Source: an uncultured Eubacterium sp. (GTDB taxonomy: Bacteria; Bacillota; Clostridia; Lachnospirales; Lachnospiraceae). From it: a stretch of DNA of 55,828 bases. This document shows, piece after piece, positions 33,874-43,422 of the stretch. Positions within the stretch are counted from its first letter, which is position 1. Each line of letters begins with the position of its first letter. Below the pieces are notes generated by a model. It worked only from the letters and a program-made list of their open reading frames with translations. It was not told where the DNA came from and did not search any database. A program made the translations under genes and the position numbers. The DNA lies in NCBI GenBank assembly GCA_910577225.1, contig CAJTMV010000024.1, forward strand, positions 1 to 55,828, given 5' to 3'.

Positions 33874-35142
33874 GTGCTTATGAAAAGTGTATATCATACG
33901 CAGGCAGACATGCCGGATACAGGCAGACTGCAGGTGAGCGTGGCGTCCCGGGTGAACAGGGATCCGATACCGGACGCCAGGGTTACCATTTCTTTTACAG
34001 GAGAACCAGAAAGTACATTTGAAGAGTTAAATACAAATGAATCCGGACAGACAGAACAGATCGATCTGGAGGCGCCGCCGCTGGAATACAGTATGGAGCC
34101 GTCAGAAAGTCAGCCATATGCGCAGTATACGATTCAGATTACGGCAGAAGGTTATCAGCCGGTGACGATTACCGGCGTTCAGGTACTTTCAGATGAAACA
34201 TCCATCCAGGACATTCGATTACAACCGATCGGAGCGCCGGCAACATGGCCGGATGACATTATTATTCCGGCAAATGCGTTGTTTGGTAATTTTCCTCCGA
34301 AAATCGAAGAAGCCGAGATTAAACCGGTCCGTCAGACTGGAGAAATTGTACTTAGCAGAGTCGTGGTACCGGAATATGTGATTGTTCATGACGGAGCTCC
34401 GACAGATACAACTGCAACAGACTATTATATCCGATATAAAGACTATATTAAAAATGTGGCGTCCAGTGAGATTTATGCGACATGGCCGGATGCGACGATA
34501 CGGGCAAATATACTGGCGATTTTATCTTTTACTATGAATCGGGTTTATACAGAGTGGTATCGAAATAAAGGGTATAATTTTACGATTACGTCCTCCACAG
34601 CATATGATCAGAAGTGGTCATATGGCAGAAATATTTTTTCCAACATTTCGTTAATTGTGGATGAGATGTTTCAGAACTTTTTATCCAGACCAAATGTACG
34701 ACAACCTATTCTGACGCAGTATTGTGACGGTCAGAGAGTGACATGTCCGAACTGGATGACACAGTGGGGCTCTAAATATCTGGGGGATCAGGGATATTCG
34801 GCGATCGAGATACTTCGGTATTATTATGGAAGTAATATGTATGTGAACACAGCGGAAGAAATTTCAGGAGTGCCGTCTTCCTGGCCGGGGACGGTACTTA
34901 CCATTGGCTCGACTGGAAACAAAGTCCGCCAGATGCAGGAACAGCTGAATCGTATTGCAAGAGCATATCCGGCATTACCGACCATTACAGCGGACGGCAT
35001 TTATGGCCCAAGAACGCAGGAGGCAGTAGAAAAGTTTCAGTCGGTGTTCGGACTTCCGGTAACCGGCGAAGTAGATTTCAGAACGTGGTATAAAATCTCT
35101 GAAATCTATGTTGGAGTATCCAGGATTGCGGAACTTGCATAA
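33874..35142 (+). CDS. SpoIID-like domain protein with peptidoglycan-binding domain
   Basis: 422 residues, no signal peptide. An N-terminal carboxypeptidase-regulatory-like beta domain (about 14-115: LQVSVASRVNRDPIPDARVTISF…) is followed by a region resembling SpoIID/amidase-enhancer proteins (about 190-340: YIKNVASSEIYATWPDATIRANILAILSFTMNRV…, QYCDGQRV). The C-terminal PG_binding_1 domain covers about 345-415 (VLTIGSTGNKVRQMQEQLNRI…DGIYGPRTQEAVEKFQ). The GTG at 33874 is 7 bases from GAAGGG. Its role is probably in spore cortex or wall handling (inference), consistent with the spore-forming host. Confidence 0.7.
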   Translation: MLMKSVYHTQADMPDTGRLQVSVASRVNRDPIPDARVTISFTGEPESTFEELNTNESGQTEQIDLEAPPLEYSMEPSESQPYAQYTIQITAEGYQPVTITGVQVLSDETSIQDIRLQPIGAPATWPDDIIIPANALFGNFPPKIEEAEIKPVRQTGEIVLSRVVVPEYVIVHDGAPTDTTATDYYIRYKDYIKNVASSEIYATWPDATIRANILAILSFTMNRVYTEWYRNKGYNFTITSSTAYDQKWSYGRNIFSNISLIVDEMFQNFLSRPNVRQPILTQYCDGQRVTCPNWMTQWGSKYLGDQGYSAIEILRYYYGSNMYVNTAEEISGVPSSWPGTVLTIGSTGNKVRQMQEQLNRIARAYPALPTITADGIYGPRTQEAVEKFQSVFGLPVTGEVDFRTWYKISEIYVGVSRIAELA

Positions 35143-35148
35143 TTCGGA

Positions 35149-35500
35149 GCGGAAGTAACGAAAGAAATCTGACAGAAGACAAAAGAGTAACGAAGGAAAT
35201 CTGGAAGAAGGTACAGTTTTAGCGAAAGGAAACCGTCAGAAGATAAAGATTTACCAGAGGAAATCCGCAAAAGACAAAGAATTAACAAGAAAATCTGACA
35301 AAAGACAAAGAAATAACGATGGAAATTCGACAAAAGATATGCTAAAATGAAGAGCAGACAGGCAGATTTCGGAAGACTGCATCATGGCACAGTAGAAAAG
35401 GAAATCTAAATATTTAGGAAATCTAAATATTAAAGAAATCTGAGTATAAGGAAATCAGAATACAGGGAAACCTAAATATCTGTAAGGAAAGATGTCGGAT
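35149..35500 (+). repeat. Two adjoining degenerate repeat arrays (about 31-33 bp and about 18 bp)
   Basis: Units starting GAAATC-like occur at 35164, 35196, 35229, 35260, about 35290 and 35322 (steps of 31-33), each with a following RAAGACAAAG and TAACGA block. From about 35399 to 35500 a different, shorter series, GGAAATCTAAATAT, repeats about every 16-18 bases. Confidence 0.85.
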
Positions 35501-35616
35501 ATGTCAGGTCGTGTATAATAACAACGACGTGATGGAGTACAGGACGGATATGTCAGGTTGCTTTTTGGGCTAACAACCGATATGTTATGGAGACATAATT
35601 ATCAAATGCGGATCTA

Positions 35617-35649
35617 TGCGGCGCCATGCTTTTCTTATATGGCGCCGCA
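35617..35649 (+). repeat. Perfect 11-bp GC-rich hairpin
   Basis: TGCGGCGCCAT (35617-35627) pairs with ATGGCGCCGCA (35639-35649). No T-run follows. It may act as a terminator or processing site between the upstream gene and recJ. Confidence 0.5.
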
Positions 35650-35654
35650 TTTGC

Positions 35655-35800
35655 GTCATATGGTAATCTGCGTCCGTAAAGTTATCCTAAAGTTGTCATA
35701 TGGTAATCTGCGTCCGTAAAGTTATCATAAAGTTGTCGTATGGTAATCTGCGTCCATAAAGTTATTATAAAGTTACATAAAGCTGCCATAAGGTTACCAT
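35655..35800 (+). repeat. 40-bp tandem repeat upstream of recJ
   Basis: Units begin TGGTAATCTG at 35661, 35701 and 35741. The third copy drifts and breaks up into AAAGTTA-like fragments just before 35800. Confidence 0.92.
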
Positions 35801-35960
35801 GACATATTCTGCCCCGGAGCAAATCGACTGGGGATTTCCTCCGGATGGAAGCATCCGGCAGGCGGACGGGTATTTGATTTCGGGGATAAAAAGGCAGCAG
35901 AGATCCGATGTTATACAAAACTTTTTCTGCAAACAGATATACGAGAGGGCGGACGGCGCA

Positions 35961-37730
35961 ATGAAAGAACGATGGTTTGTAACGGCAAAAAAGGCGGATT
36001 TTCAGGCAATCGGAGCAAAATTTGGCATCGATCAGGTGACGGCGAGAATTATACGGAATCGTGAAATTATCGGCGATGAGGCAATTGGAGAATATCTGTC
36101 ATGTTCGCCGCAGCAGCTGCATGATCCGCATCTTTTAAAGGATGCGGAAAAAGGAGCCGGAATTATCGCGCAAAAAATAGCAGATGGGAAAAAAATTCGT
36201 GTTATCGGAGATTATGATATCGACGGCGTAAACGCATCCTATATTTTAATCACCGGTCTTCGTATGTGCAGCGCCAGGGCGGATACGGTCATTCCGGACC
36301 GGGTGCATGACGGATATGGGATCAATTGCGGGATGATTCAAAAAGCGCTGGAGGATGGCGTGGATACGATTATTACCTGTGACAACGGAATATCCGCGGC
36401 TTCGGAAATTGCATTTGCAAAAGAATCCGGACTTACTGTAATTATTACCGACCACCATGAAGTGCCGTTTTCGTTGCAGGAAAATGGAGAAAAAATTTAT
36501 CGGATTCCACCGGCAGATGCCGTCGTCAATCCCAAACAGGAAGACTGTGCCTATCCGTTTTCCGGATTATGCGGCGCTGCGGTTGCCTGGAAATTTATTC
36601 AGGTACTGTATGAACGGATGGGAATCGATCCCGAACGCAGCTTTGAGATGATAGCGCATGCAGCGTTTGCAACGGTTGGAGATGTTATGGATCTGATCGG
36701 AGAGAACAGAACGATTGTAAAACTCGGACTCGACGCAGTACACAAGACAGAGAATCCGGGATTGTTAGCGTTAATTCAGCAAAATCATCTGGAAAAAGAG
36801 CAGATTCGTTCGTGGCACTTCGGATTTGTTCTGGGGCCTTGTATCAACGCCAGCGGGAGACTGGATACGGCAAAGCGTTCCCTGCAGCTTTTGCTGGAAA
36901 CCTCGCTGGATCAGGCGTCGGGCTTTGCGAGAGAACTCGTGGAGTTAAACGACAGACGAAAAAGTCTTACGGTGCAGGGGTTTGAAGAGGCAAAACGGCT
37001 TATTGAAACAAGCGGGATTGCAAACGATAAAGTGATGGTCGTCTATCTGCCGCAATGCCATGAGAGCCTGGCAGGTATTATTGCAGGAAGAATCAGAGAG
37101 CTGTACCACAGACCGGTATTTGTTTTAACGGATGCAGAAGACGGCGGCGTGAAAGGTTCCGGACGTTCCATCGAAGCGTATTCCATGTACGAGGAAATGA
37201 CAGCGTGCAGTCATTTGATGACAAAGTTTGGCGGACATGCGATGGCGGCGGGACTTTCCATGGATAAGGAACTGGTGGAGACGTTTCGCAAAGAGCTGAA
37301 CAGTCATTCGAATCTGACGCCGGAAGATTTTGTCGAAAAGATACATATCGACGTGCCAATGCCGTTATATTATATCCGTACAGAACTGATACGGGAATTT
37401 GAATGTCTGGAACCGCATGGGAAGGGCAACGAGAAACCGGTTTTCGCGGTTCAAAACGTACATCCGCTGCGCGCAAATGTTGTAGGCAGGAATAAAAACG
37501 TATTAAAGCTCGTATTGGAAGACGGTGCGGGCGGCAGTCTGGATGCCGTGTATTTTGGAGATATAGAAGCGTTTTTTACATTTGTACGTGAAAAATATTC
37601 CAGTCAGCAGGTAGATGCGCTGATGCACGGAGCGCCGCAGCAGATCCGGTTTTCGATTACTTATGATCCGGTGATCGATACCTATCTGGGGCAGGAAAAA
37701 GTACAGGTAATTATTCGGCATTACTGCTGA
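35961..37730 (+). CDS. recJ: Single-stranded-DNA-specific exonuclease RecJ
   Basis: A 589-residue 5'-3' exonuclease of recombination and repair. DHH-domain motifs are IRVIGDYDIDGVNASYI (DxD), TCDNGIS and IITDHHEVPF (DHH). The DHHA1 part has GRSIEAYSMYEEM and KFGGHAMAAGLSM (GGH), followed by an OB-like C-terminal domain. The ATG at 35961 fits the family N-terminus. An open frame continues up to 35799, but those 54 residues do not resemble RecJ and lack a ribosome site, so a longer start is possible but less likely. Confidence 0.92.
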   Translation: MKERWFVTAKKADFQAIGAKFGIDQVTARIIRNREIIGDEAIGEYLSCSPQQLHDPHLLKDAEKGAGIIAQKIADGKKIRVIGDYDIDGVNASYILITGLRMCSARADTVIPDRVHDGYGINCGMIQKALEDGVDTIITCDNGISAASEIAFAKESGLTVIITDHHEVPFSLQENGEKIYRIPPADAVVNPKQEDCAYPFSGLCGAAVAWKFIQVLYERMGIDPERSFEMIAHAAFATVGDVMDLIGENRTIVKLGLDAVHKTENPGLLALIQQNHLEKEQIRSWHFGFVLGPCINASGRLDTAKRSLQLLLETSLDQASGFARELVELNDRRKSLTVQGFEEAKRLIETSGIANDKVMVVYLPQCHESLAGIIAGRIRELYHRPVFVLTDAEDGGVKGSGRSIEAYSMYEEMTACSHLMTKFGGHAMAAGLSMDKELVETFRKELNSHSNLTPEDFVEKIHIDVPMPLYYIRTELIREFECLEPHGKGNEKPVFAVQNVHPLRANVVGRNKNVLKLVLEDGAGGSLDAVYFGDIEAFFTFVREKYSSQQVDALMHGAPQQIRFSITYDPVIDTYLGQEKVQVIIRHYC

Positions 37731-37908
37731 CAGACCATCTGATCAGGAATCAGCTGTTTTACGACAGATAAACATGCGAGCGCACCTGACAAAAACCGGA
37801 GACGTATCGGGCATACATGAAAGATCTTTGCCATGTGCTTTCGCAGATTCAGACAGGTGAGCTGGCTGGTTATTTATTATTAGCCGTCTGCCAGAGTACG
37901 CAGAGCGA

Positions 37909-37948
37909 TAAAAAAACGTCGAAAGACTCAGTCTTTCGGCGTTTTTTT
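37909..37948 (+). terminator. Bidirectional terminator between recJ and the lipoprotein gene
   Basis: AAAAAACGTCGAAAGAC pairs with GTCTTTCGGCGTTTTTT with a wobble pair, giving T-runs in both directions between two convergent genes. Confidence 0.85.
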
Positions 37949-38007
37949 CAAGATTCTGTAAATATTATAGCAGGATCATGTAAATATTACTGCCAGATAC
38001 GTATGTT

Positions 38008-38922
38008 TTAAGCTGCCGGTGCAGCTGCTTTTGCTTCTTCCGGAATCGAAAATTCAGAAACGGCATTGAAATCGGAACATGTCATTTCAATTTTGGCTTT
38101 GGTATATTCAAGCGAAACGCCTTCGGCATCTTCACCCGCTGATTCCATAATACCTTTCATCAGGGAATTCAGAAGATTTGACATATCCATTTCGTATTTT
38201 ACCGGATAAAGATCTGTTTCGTCGATCCATAAAGTAATCGGAAGCTCGCCCAGATCTTTCAGCATGGTCTCAACCTGGCTGTCGTCGATGCCAAGACTGC
38301 TTAAAGAATTCAGCGTGCCTGTGGACAGAATGGCTGCGCGCATATCGTCGCCAGTCATTACGCCTGTATATTTGCGTGCGTCTTTTCCATCGATCTGTTC
38401 GGTGCCGGCATCCTGAAAATTATAGCTTTCCTGCATATATCCGGTCATATTGCCAGCCGCGTCGTACTGCTGTATATCAGCCGCTTCTACAGTCTGTGTC
38501 TGCCAGTTTGCTCCGTCGTACATGTACATGTTGTATTTTCCATCGTCGGTCATTTCTGCGTATACGGACATGTTTATTTTGGTACCCTCTCCGGCATCCA
38601 TGTCCATATCCATTTTAATGCGTGTCGGATTGTATAAGCAGGACATATCCATCGTGGTAACTGTCTGCATGGTCTGTTTTTGACCAGCTGCTTCTACATT
38701 CAAATCCATCTCCACGTTCATTTTACCGTTCAGACTGGAAATTTCTTTCATCTTTTCTAATGCAGCGGCATAGACGTCAGTCGTTTCTTCCTGATCTTTT
38801 GCCGTGTCTTCAGTAGCCGGTTTGCCTTCGCCCTGATTATCGGCAGAGTTTCCGCATGCACTGACGGAAAAAGACATGGATACTGCCAAAAGTAGCGCCA
38901 GAAATTTGTTTCTCATTTTCAT
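38008..38922 (-). CDS. Lipoprotein of a DUF6612/LolA-like type
   Basis: 304 residues with a lipobox (LALLLAVSMSFSVSACGN, Cys at about residue 23) and an acidic linker. A domain with long alternating beta strands follows (KMNVEMDLNVEAAGQ, TRIKMDMDMDAG, KYNMYMYDGANWQTQ, LPITLWIDETDLYPVKYEMDMS), the pattern of Gram-positive LolA/LppX-like lipoproteins. GAAGGAAC precedes the ATG on the minus strand. Its ligand is unknown; such proteins are thought to bind lipid-like molecules at the membrane. Confidence 0.7.
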   Translation of the reverse strand: MKMRNKFLALLLAVSMSFSVSACGNSADNQGEGKPATEDTAKDQEETTDVYAAALEKMKEISSLNGKMNVEMDLNVEAAGQKQTMQTVTTMDMSCLYNPTRIKMDMDMDAGEGTKINMSVYAEMTDDGKYNMYMYDGANWQTQTVEAADIQQYDAAGNMTGYMQESYNFQDAGTEQIDGKDARKYTGVMTGDDMRAAILSTGTLNSLSSLGIDDSQVETMLKDLGELPITLWIDETDLYPVKYEMDMSNLLNSLMKGIMESAGEDAEGVSLEYTKAKIEMTCSDFNAVSEFSIPEEAKAAAPAA

Positions 38923-39085
38923 AAGTTCCTTCCTCTCTTACATCATTAATTTTATGAACGGGTGTCCATTCCTAATATAGTACGTTTTGAGAGGTTTGTC
39001 AATGTTTTTGCCCGGTTTTGGCTGAGGCGCTGTTATAAGGCAGCTGTCCTGCATTTTTGCAGGTGCGAACCGTAAGGCCGGTTAC

Positions 39086-39298
39086 TCAGGCGCTTTCGCC
39101 GGAGCATTCCAGACAGAGAATGTCTTCGATGCCGCATTCCAGATACTGACAGATTTTTTCCAGTATGTCAAAGCTGATTCTTGTCGTCCGGTTATGGTTC
39201 AGATTTCTTAAAGTAGAAGTAGAGATTCCGGTATCTTTTGCCATCTGGTTTTGCGAGATACCTTTGTGATCCAGAACCTGGTTTAATGTAATTTTCAA
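39086..39298 (-). CDS. Small Cro/C1-type (XRE, YozG-like) regulator
   Basis: A 70-residue DNA-binding protein that is all helix-turn-helix: LNQVLDHKGISQNQMAKDTGISTSTLRNLNHNRTTRISFDILEKICQYLECGIEDIL. The final CLECSGES is typical of the YozG-like group. The TTG at 39298 is chosen because GAGGTG lies 6 bases upstream; the GTG at 39307 would overlap that site. It is divergent from the cell-wall polymer cluster and might regulate it, though nothing in the sequence proves this. Confidence 0.8.
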   Translation of the reverse strand: MKITLNQVLDHKGISQNQMAKDTGISTSTLRNLNHNRTTRISFDILEKICQYLECGIEDILCLECSGESA

Positions 39299-39459
39299 AG
39301 TAAACACCTCGTCTTCATATATTTGGCAGGCAGAAAGAGCGTTTCTGTCCCCTGTGTATTGTTACCGAAACGGGTTTCCTTATACATAAAAAATATTTGT
39401 CGAAACGGATGAACAAAAAAACGCGGCATATTTGCCAAAAACTGTAAAAACTTCCCCGA

Positions 39460-39488
39460 TTGCTAATCTTTACATTTTCTGTTATAAT
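39460..39488 (+). promoter_or_regulatory. Sigma-A promoter of the wall-polymer cluster
   Basis: TTGCTA (39460-39465), a 17-bp spacer and TATAAT (39483-39488) with a TG-like extended -10, about 85 bp before the first gene of the cluster. Confidence 0.6.
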
Positions 39489-39573
39489 AAATCCAATTAT
39501 GTAAAAAACTATGCAGGAATGATGCAGAAAAATGATATTTAATAAATCATTAACATAAGGAGAATAAACTAAC

Positions 39574-41319
39574 ATGGAGAATCTGATGGATAAGCGGCAG
39601 ATTACGGCCAGAGTGACAAAGCTGACATGGGAACGTATCTGGCTGCATCTGGAAGTGAAAGTTACATTTGCACAGGGAGCGGATAAAGACAGCAAACTGT
39701 CTTTTTATCTGGTGAACGGTCTGTATGAGGCGAAGGCAAAGCTGAAAGTGACCGCAATCGAAGGCGATACGTACCGGCTGAAAATTAATATTACAAATCC
39801 GGGGACCGGATTATGTCTTCCGCAGGGGACGTATTCGATGATGATCTGTCAGAAGAAGCGGCAGATGGCCAGAGCAGAAATTGCAGAATCGCTTGTAAAA
39901 GAGATGAGCAGCGCTTCCAGAAACTTTTTGTATGGCGGGCGCGCGAAAGTATATTCGGTTACGTTTTATGTAACGGAAGGCGACGAGGGACTCCCGTTTA
40001 TTATGTATGTGCTTGCAGGCGGCAGGACAGGCATCAGCGCTCCGGTGGCGCATTCGAAAAAAGGATTTCATCCAAAAGAGGAGCTGAAAAAGAAATATTC
40101 CAGGATCAATAAACCGCTAAAAGTGGATATGTACTGGAAATACAGAAAAAAATACAGACATAAGAGCAAAAAGCCGGTTGTGATGTTTATGTCCGAACAA
40201 AGCACATCCATTAGTACGAATCTTAAGGCAGTCAAAGACCGTATGATTGCGCGCGGCATGGATAAGGATTATCTTATCGTGGAATCGTATCGTTCTTCGG
40301 TAACAAATCCCCGTCAGGGACTCAAAAGCTGGATGGACATGTTAAAAAAGATGGCGATGAGCGACTTTATCTTTCTGGACGATCATGCGCCGGTACTGGA
40401 CTGGCTGATTTTGGATAAGGATACGACACTGATTCAGCTCTGGCATGCGGGAGCCGGGTTTAAGTCGTCTGGCTACAGCCGGTGGGGGCATATCGGATGT
40501 CCGGCGCCTTACAGCTGTCACAGACAGTACAAATACGGTATTTCCGGGTCGAAAAATATTGCGCATTTCTTTTCCGAAGTATGGGGAATTAACGATTCAC
40601 AGGTACTGCCGACCGGAATGCCGCGTATCGATGAGTTTTTAGATGAAGATTACCGCAGAAAAAAAACAAAAGAACTGTATGAAAAATATCCAATGTGCAA
40701 AGATAAGAAGGTAATTTTATTTGCGCCGACGTATCGGGGCACAAACAAGGCAAACGCGCATTATCCGTATGAGCTGATCGATTTTCGCAGACTTTATGAG
40801 CTTTGCGGCGATGAATACGTCGTATTGTTTAAGATGCATCCGTGGGTGGCCTCTGAGGTGCCGATTGCGGATAAATACAAAGACCGGTTTGCGGATGTGG
40901 GGAGATATCCGAATATTAACGATCTGTTTTATATAACGGAACTGTTGATTACCGATTATTCTTCCAATATTTTTGAATATTCGCTGATGAAAAAACCAAT
41001 GCTGTTTTTTGCGTTCGATGAGATTCAGTATTCGTTTTCGAGAGGATTTCACAGAGCCTATGAAGAGTCTGCGCCGGGAAAAGTGTGTCATACGTTTGAC
41101 GAGGTACTGCACGCTATCGCGGACAAAGACTTTGATTATCCAAAGGTAGAGGAATATGTAGAGAAGCATTTTGATTATATTGACAGCCATGCGTCAGACC
41201 GGGTCATCGACTGGATCATATTAGGACAGCTGCCGGATTCGATCAAAAAAGACCTGGCGGCGGACGCGGCAGTCAATAAAGAGCTGGAGGCGCTCGATTT
41301 TAAGCCTGTACAAAATTAG
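39574..41319 (+). CDS. CDP-glycerol/ribitol glycerophosphotransferase (TagF-like)
   Basis: 581 residues. An N-terminal beta-rich accessory domain (about 1-180) precedes a Glyphos_transf domain. Its marks are LIQLWHAGAGFKSSG (conserved His), VILFAPTYRG, VVLFKMHPW and LLITDYSSNIFEYSLMKKPMLFFAFD. Enzymes of this family move alditol-phosphate from a CDP carrier to a growing teichoic acid chain at the cytoplasmic face. AAGGAG precedes the ATG. First gene of a plus-strand cluster running to 54594. Confidence 0.88.
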   Translation: MENLMDKRQITARVTKLTWERIWLHLEVKVTFAQGADKDSKLSFYLVNGLYEAKAKLKVTAIEGDTYRLKINITNPGTGLCLPQGTYSMMICQKKRQMARAEIAESLVKEMSSASRNFLYGGRAKVYSVTFYVTEGDEGLPFIMYVLAGGRTGISAPVAHSKKGFHPKEELKKKYSRINKPLKVDMYWKYRKKYRHKSKKPVVMFMSEQSTSISTNLKAVKDRMIARGMDKDYLIVESYRSSVTNPRQGLKSWMDMLKKMAMSDFIFLDDHAPVLDWLILDKDTTLIQLWHAGAGFKSSGYSRWGHIGCPAPYSCHRQYKYGISGSKNIAHFFSEVWGINDSQVLPTGMPRIDEFLDEDYRRKKTKELYEKYPMCKDKKVILFAPTYRGTNKANAHYPYELIDFRRLYELCGDEYVVLFKMHPWVASEVPIADKYKDRFADVGRYPNINDLFYITELLITDYSSNIFEYSLMKKPMLFFAFDEIQYSFSRGFHRAYEESAPGKVCHTFDEVLHAIADKDFDYPKVEEYVEKHFDYIDSHASDRVIDWIILGQLPDSIKKDLAADAAVNKELEALDFKPVQN

Positions 41320-41332
41320 GAGGAAACGCGGG

Positions 41333-42103
41333 ATGAATATCGCAATTATATTTGCCGGAGGAAGCGGCGTCCGTATGGGTTCCGGTATCCCGAAGCAGTT
41401 TTTGGAGATCAACGGCAAGCCGGTAATTATCCATACGTTACAGTTATTTCAGTATCACGATGAGATTGATAAAATATATATCTCGGTGCTGGAAGACTAT
41501 ATCGGATATATGGAGGAGCTTGTAGACGAATATCGTCTGAATAAAACGGCGGCAATTATTCCGGGAGGGGAAACCGCACAGGATTCTATTTATCATGCGT
41601 TAAAGAAAGCGGAATCTGAAAATCCTGACGATTCCATTGTGCTGCTGCATGACGGCGTCCGTCCGTTTGTCTCTTACGAGGTCATTTCAAATAATATCGC
41701 AGGCGTTAGGGAAAATGGCAATGCCATTACCTGCACGGCATGTTTTGAGACTATTCTTTTAAGCCATGACGGAACATGTGTCGAGTCGGTTCCTTACCGA
41801 AAAGATACGTTTGCGGCACAGGCGCCGCAAAGTTTTTATCTCAAAGATATTATTGCCGCGCATGATCAGGTACGAAAGCGTCCGGAACGTTATGAAAATA
41901 TGGTAGATGCCTGTACGATTATCCGCAGCCAGGGCATGGAGGCGCATATGGTGCCCGGCAATCGCGGCAATATCAAGGTAACAACGCCGGAAGACGTATA
42001 TATGTTCCGCGCCCTGTTGCAGTATAAGGAAAATGAACAGGCATTCGGACTCGGCATTACCAACCGGATTGAGACACGGATGAACAAACATAAAAAGCGC
42101 TGA
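41333..42103 (+). CDS. TarI/IspD-like alditol-phosphate cytidylyltransferase (first of two)
   Basis: 256 residues. The nucleotide loop is IIFAGGSGVRMGSGIPKQFLEINGKPV. Other marks are LLHDGVRPFVS and GNIKVTTPEDVYMFRALL. The HDGVRPF signature is that of TarI-type enzymes rather than the D-A-A-R-P of MEP-pathway IspD. The AGGAGG site is 9 bases before the ATG. It is followed by an SDR gene, so the pair may make a CDP-alditol different from that of the tarI-tarJ pair later in the cluster. Confidence 0.85.
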   Translation: MNIAIIFAGGSGVRMGSGIPKQFLEINGKPVIIHTLQLFQYHDEIDKIYISVLEDYIGYMEELVDEYRLNKTAAIIPGGETAQDSIYHALKKAESENPDDSIVLLHDGVRPFVSYEVISNNIAGVRENGNAITCTACFETILLSHDGTCVESVPYRKDTFAAQAPQSFYLKDIIAAHDQVRKRPERYENMVDACTIIRSQGMEAHMVPGNRGNIKVTTPEDVYMFRALLQYKENEQAFGLGITNRIETRMNKHKKR

Positions 42104-42112
42104 TAATAAATA

Positions 42113-42163
42113 GTTCAGATTCGATAGTTATATACAGGAACAGGCTATCAAACGAATCCGAAC
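42113..42163 (+). promoter_or_regulatory. Intercistronic hairpin
   Basis: GTTCAGATTCG (42113-42123) pairs with CGAATCCGAAC (42153-42163) with one mismatch, extended by ATAG/CTAT. It sits in the 100-bp gap between the cytidylyltransferase and SDR genes and could tune relative expression. Confidence 0.45.
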
Positions 42164-42203
42164 ATCTGAAAAAGATAAGGAACAGAATGGAGGAAATATA
42201 ACA

Positions 42204-43334
42204 TTGGATCACAGACAAGTCACAGACAGTCAGGCACTGCAAAGCATGGACAGTCAGATTCCGGAAAGTCCGCGGGACGAGGTACTGCAGGAAGATATGG
42301 AGCTTCTGATAAAAGAGGAAACGGCCTTGTTTGAACGGTTTCGCAACAAGACGGTATTTGTGACCGGAGCAACGGGCCTGCTAGGTTCGCAGCTGATCAA
42401 AGCGCTGTTATGCAGCAATCGTCTGCTTGGCATCGGCTGTAAGGTAATTGCGCTGGTCAGAAGCAGGAAGAAAGCGGACAAAGTATTTGGCAGACTGTTA
42501 GAGCGCGCAGACATGCAGCTTGTTACAGGAGATATTACAAGTCCGGTCAGCTATGACGGAGCCGTGGATTATATCGTTCACGGGGCAAGCGCAACGAGTT
42601 CGAGATATTTTGTATCAAATCCGGTGGAAACGATTCTGACAGCGATCGATGGAACGGCGCAGATGCTGGAATTTGCAAAGCAAAAGCAGGCGGAGGGATT
42701 TTTATATCTGTCTTCACTGGAAGTGTATGGCACGCCGTCTGCGGACGCCGGAAAGATCAAAGAGTCTTACAGCGGGTATATCGATCCGCTTCAGGTACGC
42801 AGCAGTTATTCAGAGGGCAAACGTATGGTAGAATGTCTCTGCGCTTCGTATGCGTCTGAGTATGGCGTTCCGGTTAAAATAGCAAGACTCTCACAGACGT
42901 TTGGCGCCGGGGTCGAATATGAAGACGGACGCGTATTTGCGGAGTTTGCAAGATGCGCGCTTGAGAAAAAAAATATCGTGCTGCATACGAAAGGACAGAC
43001 GGTGCGCAGCTATTGTTATACAAAAGACGCGGTTGCGGCCATGTTGTTAATTCTGGCAAAAGGAGAAAGCGCGGCAGCCTATAACGTCACAAACATGGAT
43101 ACCAGAATATCCATTGCAGATATGGCGCAGCTGGTATGCGATACTTTTCCGCAGGCAGGCATTCAGGTAACGTTTGATATGCCGGACGACGTAGCTGCGT
43201 TTGGCTACAATCCGGAGATGGTAATCGCTCTGGACAGCGGCAGACTGATGGAGCTGGGCTGGAAACCGACCACAGATCTTCGGGAAATGTTTATCCGTCT
43301 GGCAAAGAGTATGTCAGGCAGCAGAGCTGTCTGA
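42204..43334 (+). CDS. Extended SDR: NAD-dependent epimerase/dehydratase/reductase
   Basis: 376 residues. A 50-residue charged N-terminal extension precedes the Rossmann loop VFVTGATGLLGSQLIKALL. The catalytic Tyr-Lys is in SSYSEGKRMVECLC, with the Ser in LYLSSLEVYG, and IARLSQTFGAG follows. The TTG at 42204 is about 10 bases from GGAGG. Its nearest roles are nucleotide-sugar epimerase or CDP-sugar/alditol reductase. Next to an IspD-like enzyme, a role in making a CDP-linked alditol such as arabinitol is possible; pneumococcal arabinitol capsules use a similar pairing as I recall. Confidence 0.75.
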   Translation: MDHRQVTDSQALQSMDSQIPESPRDEVLQEDMELLIKEETALFERFRNKTVFVTGATGLLGSQLIKALLCSNRLLGIGCKVIALVRSRKKADKVFGRLLERADMQLVTGDITSPVSYDGAVDYIVHGASATSSRYFVSNPVETILTAIDGTAQMLEFAKQKQAEGFLYLSSLEVYGTPSADAGKIKESYSGYIDPLQVRSSYSEGKRMVECLCASYASEYGVPVKIARLSQTFGAGVEYEDGRVFAEFARCALEKKNIVLHTKGQTVRSYCYTKDAVAAMLLILAKGESAAAYNVTNMDTRISIADMAQLVCDTFPQAGIQVTFDMPDDVAAFGYNPEMVIALDSGRLMELGWKPTTDLREMFIRLAKSMSGSRAV

Positions 43335-43422
43335 ATAACCATGCGGCAGGGAAGGGATCCGGACGGTTGTATCGGAACTGTTAGAAAAGAAAAGCTGTAT
43401 CATCAGCAGAATGGAGGCAGTG

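Noticed and set aside
35799..35960. 54-residue N-terminal extension of RecJ
   Set aside because: Does not resemble RecJ N-termini and has no clear ribosome site. Kept only as an alternative start.
41333..42103. MEP-pathway IspD
   Set aside because: Signature HDGVRPF and the place inside a teichoic acid cluster fit TarI-type enzymes better. IspD proper has a D-A-A-R-P motif.
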